From contig CAXAZF010000004.1 of NCBI GenBank assembly GCA_963973455.1, positions 62,001 through 126,000 of the forward strand: a DNA stretch of 64,000 bases. Direction: 5' to 3'. Shown here piece by piece: positions 51,579 to 59,524 of this stretch. Position 1 is the first letter of the stretch. The number at the start of each line of letters is the position of its first letter. Position numbers and translations under genes: made by a program. This DNA is from Marixanthomonas sp002364245. Lineage in GTDB: Bacteria > Bacteroidota > Bacteroidia > Flavobacteriales > Flavobacteriaceae. A model generated the notes under the pieces. It was not told where the DNA came from. It worked only from the letters and a program-made list of their open reading frames with translations, and did no database searches.

Positions 51579-52184
51579 ATGGCAAGATATACTGGTCCAA
51601 AAACTAAAATAGCCCGTAAGTTTGGTGAGGCTATCTTCGGAGACGATAAGTCTTTCGAAAAAAGAAATTACCCTCCAGGGCAACACGGTAACAACCGTCG
51701 TCGTGGTAAAAAATCTGAATACGCTATACAATTAGCTGAAAAGCAAAAAGCGAAATACTCCTATGGTATTTTAGAGCGTCAATTCAGAAACATGTTTAAA
51801 AAGGCAACTGCTGCGCCTGGAATTACAGGTGAAGTATTGCTTCAATTATGTGAATCACGTTTAGATAACGTTGTATTCCGTATGGGGATCGCCCCTAGCC
51901 GTCGTGCTGCAAGACAATTAGTGTCTCACCGTCACATTACTGTAAATGGAGAAAAGGTTAATATACCTTCTTACCAAGTAAAAGTAGGTGATGTTGTTGC
52001 TGTAAGAGAAAAGTCTAAAACGTTAGATGCCATCCAAGAATCTTTAGCAAATGCTAACCACGTATATGAGTGGATTACTTGGAACAACGAAACGAAAGAA
52101 GGAACGTTTGTATCTATTCCACAACGTATCCAAATTCCAGAGAACATCAACGAGCAGTTCATCGTCGAATTATATTCTAAATAA
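51579..52184 (+). CDS. rpsD: 30S ribosomal protein S4
   Basis: 201 residues; uS4, primary 16S-binding protein and, in E. coli, repressor of the alpha operon. ARYTGPKTKIARKFGEAIFG, NYPPGQHGNNRRRGKKSEYA and the S4/RNA-binding block RLDNVVFRMGIAPSRRAARQ are present. The N-terminal CxxC zinc motif of some S4 proteins is absent. 21 bp to rpoA. Confidence 0.99.
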   Translation: MARYTGPKTKIARKFGEAIFGDDKSFEKRNYPPGQHGNNRRRGKKSEYAIQLAEKQKAKYSYGILERQFRNMFKKATAAPGITGEVLLQLCESRLDNVVFRMGIAPSRRAARQLVSHRHITVNGEKVNIPSYQVKVGDVVAVREKSKTLDAIQESLANANHVYEWITWNNETKEGTFVSIPQRIQIPENINEQFIVELYSK

Positions 52185-52205
52185 TAAAAACACACGAGTC
52201 ACACT

Positions 52206-53198
52206 ATGGCAGTATTTAGTTTTCAGAAGCCTGATAAAGTTATCATGATCAACTCTACTGATTTTGAGGGAAAATTTGAATTTCGTCCCTTAGAGCCAGG
52301 TTACGGATTGACAGTTGGTAACGCATTAAGACGAGTATTACTTTCTTCTTTAGAAGGATTTGCAATTACTTCGGTACGTATTGAAGGGGTTGATCACGAA
52401 TTTTCAACCATAGCCGGAGTTGTAGAAGATGTAACCGAAATCATTCTTAATTTAAAACAAGTACGTTTTAAAAGACAGATTGATGAAATAGATAACGAAA
52501 CCGTAACTGTTTCAGTAAACGGAGGAGAACAATTAACCGCTGGAGATTTTCAGAAATTCATTTCAGGATTTCAAGTATTAAATCCAGATATGGTTATCTG
52601 TAATATGGACAAAAAAGTGAATCTTAATTTTGAGATCACTATTGAAAAAGGAAGAGGGTATGTTCCTGCTGAGGAGAACAAAAAAGCTAACGCACCTCTT
52701 GGTACCATTTTTACAGACTCTATCTACACGCCAATAAAAAACGTGAAGTATAGTATTGAAAACTTCCGTGTAGAACAAAAAACGGATTACGAAAAATTAG
52801 TTTTCGAAATCCAAACTGATGGTTCAATTCATCCAAAAGATGCTTTAACCGAAGCTGCTAAAACATTGATTCACCACTTTATGTTATTTAGTGACGAGCG
52901 TATCACCCTTGAGGCTGATGAAATTGCTCAAACTGAAACGTATGATGAAGAGTCATTGCATATGCGTCAATTGCTTAAAACAAAATTAGTAGATATGGAT
53001 CTTTCTGTTCGTGCACTAAATTGTTTAAAAGCTGCTGAAGTAGATACTTTAGGAGATTTGGTTTCATACAACAAGAACGATTTAATGAAATTCAGAAACT
53101 TCGGTAAAAAATCACTTACTGAATTAGAAGAATTAGTAAGCGTTAAAGGTTTGAACTTTGGTATGGACCTTTCAAAATATAAATTAGATAAAGATTAA
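52206..53198 (+). CDS. rpoA: RNA polymerase alpha subunit
   Basis: 330 residues. The N-terminal dimerisation domain shows EFRPLEPGYGLTVGNALRRV and LLSSLEGFAITSVRIEGV; a linker near 230-245 leads to the C-terminal domain with VRALNCLKAAEVDTLGDLV and LMKFRNFGKKSLTELEELV, which contacts UP elements and activators. The gap to rplQ is 65 bp. Confidence 0.99.
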   Translation: MAVFSFQKPDKVIMINSTDFEGKFEFRPLEPGYGLTVGNALRRVLLSSLEGFAITSVRIEGVDHEFSTIAGVVEDVTEIILNLKQVRFKRQIDEIDNETVTVSVNGGEQLTAGDFQKFISGFQVLNPDMVICNMDKKVNLNFEITIEKGRGYVPAEENKKANAPLGTIFTDSIYTPIKNVKYSIENFRVEQKTDYEKLVFEIQTDGSIHPKDALTEAAKTLIHHFMLFSDERITLEADEIAQTETYDEESLHMRQLLKTKLVDMDLSVRALNCLKAAEVDTLGDLVSYNKNDLMKFRNFGKKSLTELEELVSVKGLNFGMDLSKYKLDKD

Positions 53199-53263
53199 TA
53201 CGTCATATTTTGCTCCTCACAACAGTGAGTTTGGTAGCAAGATGATGATTAAAACAAAATGTC

Positions 53264-53740
53264 ATGAGACACGGAAAGAAATTTAACCATTTAGGCAGAA
53301 AAACAGCGCACAGAAAGGCGATGTTGGCCAATATGGCTTGCTCTTTAATTGAGCACAAAAGAATCAACACTACAGTTGCCAAAGCAAAAGCGTTAAAGCA
53401 ATTTGTAGAACCAATGATCACAAAATCTAAAGAAGATACTACGCACAACCGTCGTATTGTATTTAGAAAATTACGCCAAAAAGAAGCAGTAAGCGAACTA
53501 TTTAGAGACGTTGCTGTAAAAGTTGGGGATCGTCCAGGAGGTTATACCCGTATTATTAAGTTGGGTAGCCGTTTAGGGGATTCAGCAGATATGGCGATGA
53601 TCGAGCTGGTAGATTATAATACAATTTACAATGCAGGGAAAGCTACTAAAAAGAAATCAACACGTCGTAGCCGTCGTGGAGGAGGTTCTAAAGCAGCAGC
53701 ACCGGCAACTAAGACGAAAGCGAATAAAGAAGAAGAATAA
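53264..53740 (+). CDS. rplQ: 50S ribosomal protein L17
   Basis: 158 residues; bL17. MRHGKKFNHLGRKTAHRKAM and the TVAKAKALKQFVEPMI block are diagnostic. A tail of about 35 residues rich in Lys, Arg, Ala and Gly (STRRSRRGGGSKAAAPATKT) extends beyond the E. coli length of 127. Last gene of the ribosomal superoperon; a terminator follows 23 bp later. Confidence 0.98.
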   Translation: MRHGKKFNHLGRKTAHRKAMLANMACSLIEHKRINTTVAKAKALKQFVEPMITKSKEDTTHNRRIVFRKLRQKEAVSELFRDVAVKVGDRPGGYTRIIKLGSRLGDSADMAMIELVDYNTIYNAGKATKKKSTRRSRRGGGSKAAAPATKTKANKEEE

Positions 53741-53763
53741 ATGATTTTTTATTTGTAAATAAC

Positions 53764-53798
53764 AAAGGGATAAGCATTAAATGTTTATCCCTTTTTTT
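53764..53798 (+). terminator. Terminator of the ribosomal superoperon
   Basis: AAAGGGATAA (53764-53773) pairs with TTATCCCTTT (53785-53794); the inner GCAT/ATGT extends the stem by four pairs (one G-T) around a TAA loop. Seven T residues end the hairpin. It separates rplQ from the carA promoter. Confidence 0.92.
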
Positions 53799-53802
53799 AT
53801 AC

Positions 53803-53810
53803 TATTTTTG
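53803..53810 (+). promoter_or_regulatory. -7 promoter box upstream of carA
   Basis: TATTTTTG (TANNTTTG) lies just after the superoperon terminator, giving a start site near 53816 and a leader of about 100 nt before carA. A 13-codon open frame (53828-53869) lies in that leader. No convincing TTTG at 19-20 bp upstream. Confidence 0.5.
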
Positions 53811-53915
53811 CAAAACATTTTAAAGCGATGAAACATCCACAACTAATGCTTAAACACATAGCGAAATAATTACTGGATGTACCATGTGACCATTGAAAAA
53901 AATAAACACAGACAC

Positions 53916-55037
53916 ATGAAATACCAAAAAAGAAAAAAAGCGATTATCCTATTAGCAGACGGCACTATCTTTCATGGCAAAGCTGTGGGGGGCAGAGAAG
54001 GATCAGCCTTTGGTGAAATTTGTTTCAACACCGGAATGACCGGTTATCAAGAAATTTTTACAGATCCGTCCTATTACGGACAATTGATGGTAACTACCAA
54101 TGCACACATTGGTAATTACGGAACAACACAAACCGAAATGGAGTCTGATAGTATTAAAATTTCAGGTTTAATTTGTAGAAATTTTAGTTATAGCCATTCG
54201 CGTCCAGCAGCAGATGATTCTTTGGAAGGTTTCTTAAGTAAAAACAATTTACTTGCCATTAGCGATGTAGATACACGTGCTTTAGTGTGTTATATTCGTG
54301 ATAATGGCGCGATGAATGCTGTCATTTCTACTGAAGTAGATAACATCGAAGGGTTAAAGAAACAACTAGCAGATATCCCAGATATGAAAGGATTAGAGTT
54401 GGCTTCTAAGGTTTCAGTAAAAGAACCGTATTTCTTCGGAAAAGATGATGCTACTTATAAAATAGCAGCTTTAGATAATGGTATTAAAACCAATATTCTT
54501 AGAAACCTTGCTGCACGAGACTGTTATGTAAAAGTATTTCCATTTGACAGCCCTCTAAGTGAAATGGAAGCTTTTAATCCAGATGGTTATTTCTTGTCAA
54601 ATGGACCTGGTGACCCAGAACCGTTAGATAATGCCATTGAAGTAACAAAGCAAATAATTGAAAAAGGAGAGCCTTTATTCGGAATTTGTGGTGGACATCA
54701 AGTAATCGCATTAGCAAATGGTGTATCAACCTATAAAATGCACCACGGTCATAGAGGGATTAATCACCCTATAATGAATCTTGAAACAGGTAAAGGTGAA
54801 ATTACCTCTCAAAACCACGGTTTTGCAATCAATAGAGAAGAAGCTGAGGCAAATCCAGATATTGAAATTACTCACCTGCACCTTAATGATAAAACGGCAG
54901 CCGGAATTAAAATGGTTAACAAACCCGTTTTTTCAGTACAATATCATCCAGAGGCAAGTCCAGGACCACACGATGCGTCTTACTTGTTTGACCAATTTAT
55001 AACAACGATACAAAACCATAAAGCTACAACAGCATGA
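53916..55037 (+). CDS. carA: Carbamoyl-phosphate synthase small subunit
   Basis: Glutamine amidotransferase subunit that feeds ammonia to CarB for pyrimidine and arginine synthesis. It has 373 residues from the ATG at 53916 (MKYQKRKKAIILLADGTIFH); an ATG 39 bp earlier is less likely. N-terminal SAFGEICFNTGMTGYQEIFT is the family signature; the class I GATase nucleophile Cys is in LFGICGGHQVIALA, with the His-Glu pair in QYHPEASPGPHD. Its stop overlaps the eno start (ATGA). carB is not in the window. Confidence 0.97.
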   Translation: MKYQKRKKAIILLADGTIFHGKAVGGREGSAFGEICFNTGMTGYQEIFTDPSYYGQLMVTTNAHIGNYGTTQTEMESDSIKISGLICRNFSYSHSRPAADDSLEGFLSKNNLLAISDVDTRALVCYIRDNGAMNAVISTEVDNIEGLKKQLADIPDMKGLELASKVSVKEPYFFGKDDATYKIAALDNGIKTNILRNLAARDCYVKVFPFDSPLSEMEAFNPDGYFLSNGPGDPEPLDNAIEVTKQIIEKGEPLFGICGGHQVIALANGVSTYKMHHGHRGINHPIMNLETGKGEITSQNHGFAINREEAEANPDIEITHLHLNDKTAAGIKMVNKPVFSVQYHPEASPGPHDASYLFDQFITTIQNHKATTA

Positions 55038-56320
55038 GTATAATAATTGACATTATCGCTAGGCAAATTTTTGATTCCCGCGGAAACCCAACGGTAGAAG
55101 TAGATGTAATTACTGAAAATGGTTTTTTAGGCCGAGCAGCAGTGCCATCAGGAGCCTCAACTGGAGAACACGAAGCGGTGGAATTACGCGATGGCGGTAA
55201 TGATTATATGGGTAAAGGTGTTTTAAATGCTGTTGAAAATGTAAATGGAAAAATAGCCGGAACATTATTAGGGGTTTCAGTTTTTGAACAAGAAACCATT
55301 GATAAAATTATGATTGATTTAGATGGGACTTCCAATAAATCAAAATTAGGGGCGAATGCTATTTTAGGTGTTTCATTAGCAGTCGCAAAAGCGGCGGCTT
55401 CAGAACTTGGACTTCCATTATATCGCTACGTTGGTGGGGTAAGTGCCAAAACACTTCCTGTGCCGATGATGAATATCATTAACGGTGGTTCGCATAGTGA
55501 TGCGCCAATTGCTTTTCAAGAGTTTATGATTATGCCGGTAAAGGCTAAAAACTTTACACACGCCATGCAGATGGGAAGCGAGATTTTCCATAACCTAAAA
55601 AAAGTATTGCACGACCGCAACTTAAGTACTGCAGTAGGTGACGAAGGTGGTTTTGCTCCAACGCTGAATGGAACAGAAGATGCTATTGATACCATTGCAA
55701 AAGCGACTGAAAACGCGGGTTATAAATTAGGTGATGAAGTCATGATTGCTTTAGACTGTGCAGCAGCAGAATTCTATAAAGACGGAAAATACGACTATAC
55801 TGTTTTTGAAGGGGAAAACGGAAAAATCCGGACTTCAGAAGAACAAGCAACTTATTTGGCTGAACTGTGTAGCAAATATCCTATTATTTCAATTGAAGAC
55901 GGAATGGACGAAAACGATTGGGACGGTTGGAAATCATTGACAGAAAAAGTAGGTAACAAAGTGCAATTGGTCGGTGACGATTTGTTTGTAACAAACGTTG
56001 AAAGATTGTCAAAGGGTATTTCAGAAAACATAGCGAACTCCATATTAATTAAGGTAAACCAAATAGGAACCTTAACCGAAACGATTGCTGCCGTAAACAT
56101 GGCACACAATGCAGGTTATACTTCGGTGATGTCCCATAGAAGTGGTGAAACGGAAGACAATACGATAGCCGATTTGGCTGTGGCGTTAAACTGTGGACAA
56201 ATTAAAACAGGATCTGCTTCCCGTAGTGACCGTATGGCAAAATACAATCAGTTATTGCGAATTGAAGAGCAGTTATGCGATGTGGCTTATTATCCACAAC
56301 GTAACGCTTTTAAAATTTAA
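55034..56320 (+). CDS. eno: Enolase
   Basis: 2-phosphoglycerate dehydratase of glycolysis, 428 residues. RQIFDSRGNPTVEVDV and SGASTGEHEAVELRDG open it, the Glu/Lys active site is in SMEDGMDE-like ISIEDGMDENDWDGW, metal-binding Asp in LVGDDLFVTN, the catalytic Lys in ILIKVNQIGTLTET, and SHRSGETEDNTIADL closes. It overlaps carA by 4 bp and ends at a strong terminator. Confidence 0.99.
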   Translation: MSIIIDIIARQIFDSRGNPTVEVDVITENGFLGRAAVPSGASTGEHEAVELRDGGNDYMGKGVLNAVENVNGKIAGTLLGVSVFEQETIDKIMIDLDGTSNKSKLGANAILGVSLAVAKAAASELGLPLYRYVGGVSAKTLPVPMMNIINGGSHSDAPIAFQEFMIMPVKAKNFTHAMQMGSEIFHNLKKVLHDRNLSTAVGDEGGFAPTLNGTEDAIDTIAKATENAGYKLGDEVMIALDCAAAEFYKDGKYDYTVFEGENGKIRTSEEQATYLAELCSKYPIISIEDGMDENDWDGWKSLTEKVGNKVQLVGDDLFVTNVERLSKGISENIANSILIKVNQIGTLTETIAAVNMAHNAGYTSVMSHRSGETEDNTIADLAVALNCGQIKTGSASRSDRMAKYNQLLRIEEQLCDVAYYPQRNAFKI

Positions 56321-56341
56321 GAAAATATAAATCGTTTACAG

Positions 56342-56377
56342 AAAACTTCCTTTGGTTTAACTGAAGGAAGTTTTTTT
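56342..56377 (+). terminator. Terminator after eno
   Basis: AAAACTTCCTT (56342-56352) and AAGGAAGTTTT (56364-56374) form an 11-bp stem around an 11-nt loop, followed by T residues. It closes the carA-eno transcript. Confidence 0.92.
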
Positions 56378-56463
56378 ATTTAAAGACTTCAACACCTTGA
56401 AATTTAAGGATTTTTTAACCTAACAAGTGTTCGTATATGTTAAAAAAATCGGTCAATATTTTG

Positions 56464-56471
56464 TATCTTTA
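56464..56471 (+). promoter_or_regulatory. Probable -7 box of gltA
   Basis: TATCTTTA differs from TANNTTTG only in the last base and lies 36 bp before the gltA ATG. The same variant box occurs before mpl and radC. -33 not clear. Confidence 0.35.
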
Positions 56472-56507
56472 CATTTCGAAATAATCACAAAAAACTTTAT
56501 ATACTAT

Positions 56508-57794
56508 ATGTCAAAGACAGCAATCCTCGAAATTGATGGTAAAAGTTATGAGTTTCCTATTATTACAGGAAGCGAGAATGAGCAAGCTATCGATATAAAA
56601 ACACTTAGAAGTGTAACGAACGGTGTAACTACAATAGATCCAGGTTATAAAAACACAGGATCTTGTGAAAGTGCCATTACTTTTTTAAATGGTGAAAAAG
56701 GTATGTTGCGCTACAGAGGATATGCTATTGAAGATTTAGCTGAAAAGGCAGAATTTTTAGAAGTAGCATATTTATTGATTTTTGGTGAATTACCTTCTAA
56801 GGATGAATTAGCGAAATTTCACGATGATATTAGAGAGCACTCACATGTTGATGAAGATTTAAAGAAAATCCTTGATGGATTTCCAAAATCTGCTCACCCA
56901 ATGGGCGTGTTGTCTTCATTGACTTCAGCTTTAGTGGCTTTCAATCCTTCTTCAGTAAATGTGGATAGTGAAGAAGATATGTACAATGCTATTGTTCGTA
57001 TTTTGGCAAAATTCCCGGTATTGACAGCTTGGGCGTACAGAAAACGTGTAGGAAGACCATTGGATTATGGAGATGATTCATTAGGCTATGTAGATAACTT
57101 CCTTAAAATGATGTTTAAAAAGCCAAATGGGGAGTATAACTCTAACAAAACTGTGGTTGATGCCTTGGATAAACTATTAATCTTGCACGCAGATCACGAA
57201 CAAAACTGTTCTACTTCTACTGTACGGATGGTTGGATCAGCACACACTGGGTTGTTTGCTTCCTTATCAGCAGGTATTAACGCGCTTTGGGGGCCACTTC
57301 ACGGAGGTGCCAACCAAGCTGTGATTGAAATGCTTGAAGCCATTAAAGAAGATGGAGGCGATACGCATAAGTTTATGCAAAAAGCAAAAGATAAAAACGA
57401 TCCATTCCGTTTAATGGGCTTTGGTCACCGTGTGTATAAAAACTTTGACCCTAGAGCAAAAATAATTAAGAAATCTGCAGACGAAGTATTGGCCGATCTT
57501 GGTGTAGAAGACCCAGTATTGGATATTGCCAAAGGATTGGAAAAAGAAGCTTTGGAAGATTCATACTTTGTTGACAGAAAACTATATCCGAATGTAGATT
57601 TTTACTCTGGTATTATCTACCGAGCTTTAGGAATCCCTACCGAAATGTTTACAGCTATGTTTGCATTAGGCCGTTTACCAGGTTGGATTGCACAATGGAG
57701 AGAAATGCGTTTGCGTAAAGAACCAATTGGTCGTCCTAGACAAGTTTATATTGGTGAAACACATCGTGACTTCAAACCAGTAGAAAAAAGATAA
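56508..57794 (+). CDS. gltA: Citrate synthase (type II, hexameric family)
   Basis: Condenses acetyl-CoA and oxaloacetate at the entry to the TCA cycle; 428 residues from the ATG at 56508 (MSKTAILEIDGKSYEFPIIT). An upstream in-frame ATG at 56427 would add 27 unrelated residues and cross the promoter. Active-site segments are HADHEQNCSTSTVRMVGSAH (His), GPLHGGANQAVIEML (His) and FGHRVYKNFDPRA, with the late GRLPGWIAQWREM. The length and N-terminal beta-rich domain fit the NADH-sensitive Gram-negative type. Confidence 0.97.
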   Translation: MSKTAILEIDGKSYEFPIITGSENEQAIDIKTLRSVTNGVTTIDPGYKNTGSCESAITFLNGEKGMLRYRGYAIEDLAEKAEFLEVAYLLIFGELPSKDELAKFHDDIREHSHVDEDLKKILDGFPKSAHPMGVLSSLTSALVAFNPSSVNVDSEEDMYNAIVRILAKFPVLTAWAYRKRVGRPLDYGDDSLGYVDNFLKMMFKKPNGEYNSNKTVVDALDKLLILHADHEQNCSTSTVRMVGSAHTGLFASLSAGINALWGPLHGGANQAVIEMLEAIKEDGGDTHKFMQKAKDKNDPFRLMGFGHRVYKNFDPRAKIIKKSADEVLADLGVEDPVLDIAKGLEKEALEDSYFVDRKLYPNVDFYSGIIYRALGIPTEMFTAMFALGRLPGWIAQWREMRLRKEPIGRPRQVYIGETHRDFKPVEKR

Positions 57795-57815
57795 TAATCA
57801 CTTCTTAAAATAAAC

Positions 57816-57847
57816 AAAGCATCCTCATATATTGGGGATGCTTTTTT
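57816..57847 (+). terminator. Terminator after gltA
   Basis: AAAGCATCC (57816-57824) pairs with GGATGCTTT (57836-57844); TC/GG at the inner end adds a wobble and a C-G pair. The T run 57842-57847 completes it. It abuts the -7 box of the next gene. Confidence 0.9.
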
Positions 57848-57854
57848 ATATTTG
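57847..57854 (+). promoter_or_regulatory. -7 box directly before the DDAH-like gene
   Basis: TATATTTG (TANNTTTG) ends 4 bp before the ATG at 57859 and begins in the T run of the gltA terminator. Suggests a leaderless transcript. The expected -33 position falls inside the terminator stem. Confidence 0.45.
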
Positions 57855-57858
57855 TAAT

Positions 57859-58773
57859 ATGATCAATTTAAACGTTAAAGACGAAGTATCACGCCTTCGG
57901 GCGGTTGTATTAGGTTCAGCAAATAGTAATGGTCCAGCACCTACCTTAGACGAGGCATACGACCCAAAATCTAAAGAACATATTCAGGCAGGCACGTATC
58001 CTAAAGAAGCTGATATGATTCAAGAAATGGAAGCTGTAGCCAAAGTTTTTGAAAAATATGATGTAAAAGTATATCGCCCCAAAGAAATAGAAGACTACAA
58101 CCAAATCTTTACACGTGATATAGCTTTCGTTATAGAAGATAAATTCATAAAAGCTAATATACTTCCTGATCGCGATCAAGAGATTGACGCCATTAAGCAT
58201 GTGATTGATCAAATTCCTTCAGAAAATGTAATCAAATTTCCTGAAGACATACATGTGGAAGGTGGTGATGTCATGCCTTGGAACGATTATATTTTTGTAG
58301 GTACCTACCGTGGAGAGGACTATTCAAATTATATAACTGCCCGCACTAATATGAAAGCGGTAAAAAAATTGCAAGATCTATTTCCGAATAAAAAGGTAAA
58401 ATCATTTAACCTTAAAAAATCGAATACCGAAGCCAAAGACAATGCGTTGCATTTAGACTGTTGTTTTCAACCTTTAGGAAAAGGAAAGGCAATTATTCAT
58501 AAAGAAGGGTTTTTGGAAGAAGAAGAGTATCAATGGTTAGTGGATTACTTCGGAAAAGAGAATTGCTTCCATATCACAAAAGACGAAATGTACAATATGA
58601 ACAGTAATGTGTTTTCTATTTCACCTGAAGTGGTTATATCAGAAAAGAATTTCACACGTCTAAACACATGGTTACGCGAACAAGGCTTTACGGTTGAAGA
58701 AGTGCCATATGCCGAAATAGCTAAACAAGAAGGACTGTTGCGTTGCAGTACCATGCCTTTGATACGCGAATAA
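57859..58773 (+). CDS. DDAH-like amidinohydrolase (arginine deiminase superfamily)
   Basis: About 304 residues from the ATG at 57859 (MINLNVKDEVSRLRAVVLG); the frame opens nine codons earlier inside the terminator. It is of the guanidine-modifying pentein fold: FTRDIAFVIEDKFI, HVEGGDVMPWND (substrate Glu/Asp), LHLDCCFQPLG (catalytic His) and the C-terminal RCSTMPLIRE with the nucleophile Cys. Family members hydrolyse dimethylarginine or related guanidino compounds to citrulline; the exact substrate is not resolved. Convergent with the MarR-type gene (1-bp gap). Confidence 0.87.
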   Translation: MINLNVKDEVSRLRAVVLGSANSNGPAPTLDEAYDPKSKEHIQAGTYPKEADMIQEMEAVAKVFEKYDVKVYRPKEIEDYNQIFTRDIAFVIEDKFIKANILPDRDQEIDAIKHVIDQIPSENVIKFPEDIHVEGGDVMPWNDYIFVGTYRGEDYSNYITARTNMKAVKKLQDLFPNKKVKSFNLKKSNTEAKDNALHLDCCFQPLGKGKAIIHKEGFLEEEEYQWLVDYFGKENCFHITKDEMYNMNSNVFSISPEVVISEKNFTRLNTWLREQGFTVEEVPYAEIAKQEGLLRCSTMPLIRE

Positions 58774-58774
58774 A

Positions 58775-59383
58775 CTAGCCCGCTTTTTCTTCAAATTCAG
58801 GACAATCCAAACGGATATCTGTTGTGCGTAAATCTTTTTCCAAAAGCTTACAATAATCAGTAGTTTCTTTTGGTTCATAAAACTTACAACCGTAACACAT
58901 TCGTTGTACGGTTAAAATACCGGTACGGTTTAACTTATAAATAAGGTTACTGATACTATTGAAAAGCGCTTCTTGTTCTTCTACTGGTATTTTTGCCAGT
59001 TGATTCTTGATAGGATTGGCAAAATCCGCTGTGGCGCTGACCATTTCTTCGCCTTTGGATGTCAAAAAAACCGAATAGCTTCGACTATCGGCCGATGAAA
59101 AATCTTTTTCAATAAGCTCTTTTTTTAGTAATGCTCTAATGGCATCGCTTACAGTAGGCTTGGTTACGTTAAATTCTTTTGCAAAATGGCTTACATTGCA
59201 AAGCTCTATTTTATGGTAGGCAACAAAAATAAGTAGTTGTATCTGTAACGGACTTAAACCATTCGCTTTCGCTTTTTCCCATAACAATACTTTGAACACT
59301 TCTGAAATGCGTTCCAGGCCTGCTACAATTTTATTGGATACATCCCCCAATTGATCTTTTGGATTAAAAATACTGTCACCCAT
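58775..59383 (-). CDS. MarR-type regulator with a four-cysteine C-terminal tail
   Basis: A 202-residue winged-helix regulator. Residues ~30-130 match MarR: helix-turn-helix VSHFAKEFNVTKPTVSDAIR and wing DFSSADSRSYSVFLTSKG. Beyond the usual MarR length, the C-terminus holds Cys163, Cys166, Cys178 and Cys194 (C-x2-C-x11-C-x15-C), a pattern fit for a zinc site or Fe-S cluster. Last of three minus-strand genes after a thioredoxin-like and a secreted protein. A palindrome overlapping its own -7 box and two more at the upstream genes suggest it represses the whole unit. Signal unknown; redox or metal is the reasonable guess. Confidence 0.85.
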   Translation of the reverse strand: MGDSIFNPKDQLGDVSNKIVAGLERISEVFKVLLWEKAKANGLSPLQIQLLIFVAYHKIELCNVSHFAKEFNVTKPTVSDAIRALLKKELIEKDFSSADSRSYSVFLTSKGEEMVSATADFANPIKNQLAKIPVEEQEALFNSISNLIYKLNRTGILTVQRMCYGCKFYEPKETTDYCKLLEKDLRTTDIRLDCPEFEEKAG

Positions 59384-59434
59384 AAAAAATAGTATTATCT
59401 GCTTTCTATCGTTATAGAGTTTAAAAGCTTTAAC

Positions 59435-59489
59435 TAGTTTCTCAAGATATGTCCTTATGTTAACAATTTAAAACATATCCTGAGAACTA
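59435..59489. promoter_or_regulatory. Long hairpin in the leader of the MarR-type gene
   Basis: Plus-strand arms TAGTTTCTCAAGATATGT (59435-59452) and ACATATCCTGAGAACTA (59473-59489): 17 pairs with one bulged base and one A/C mismatch that becomes G-U in the minus-strand RNA. The loop is 20 nt. No T run follows on the minus strand, so it is not a normal terminator. It lies between the predicted start site (about 59501) and the ATG at 59383. Confidence 0.6.
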
Positions 59490-59506
59490 ATAAGTTGCTA
59501 ACATAG

Positions 59507-59514
59507 CAAAGTTA
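59507..59514 (-). promoter_or_regulatory. -7 box of the MarR-type gene
   Basis: TAACTTTG on the minus strand (TANNTTTG). Overlaps operator-like site A by 3 bp. Start site expected near 59501, which gives a 118-nt leader. -33 not recognised. Confidence 0.45.
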
Positions 59515-59524
59515 GTATTCCTAA
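59512..59524. promoter_or_regulatory. Operator-like palindrome, site A
   Basis: TTAGTATTCCTAA: same 13-bp frame as site B (TTAGGAATCCTAA), with three changed bases and one broken pair of the palindrome. It overlaps the -7 box of the MarR-type gene and the last codon of the upstream gene. Confidence 0.6.

Noticed and set aside
53877..53915. 13-codon N-terminal extension of carA
   Set aside because: The extension is not part of the usual CarA start; the ATG at 53916 gives the expected MKYQKRKKAIILLADGT.
56427..56507. 27-codon N-terminal extension of gltA
   Set aside because: It spans the likely -7 box and has no similarity to citrate synthase; ATG at 56508 fits the family.
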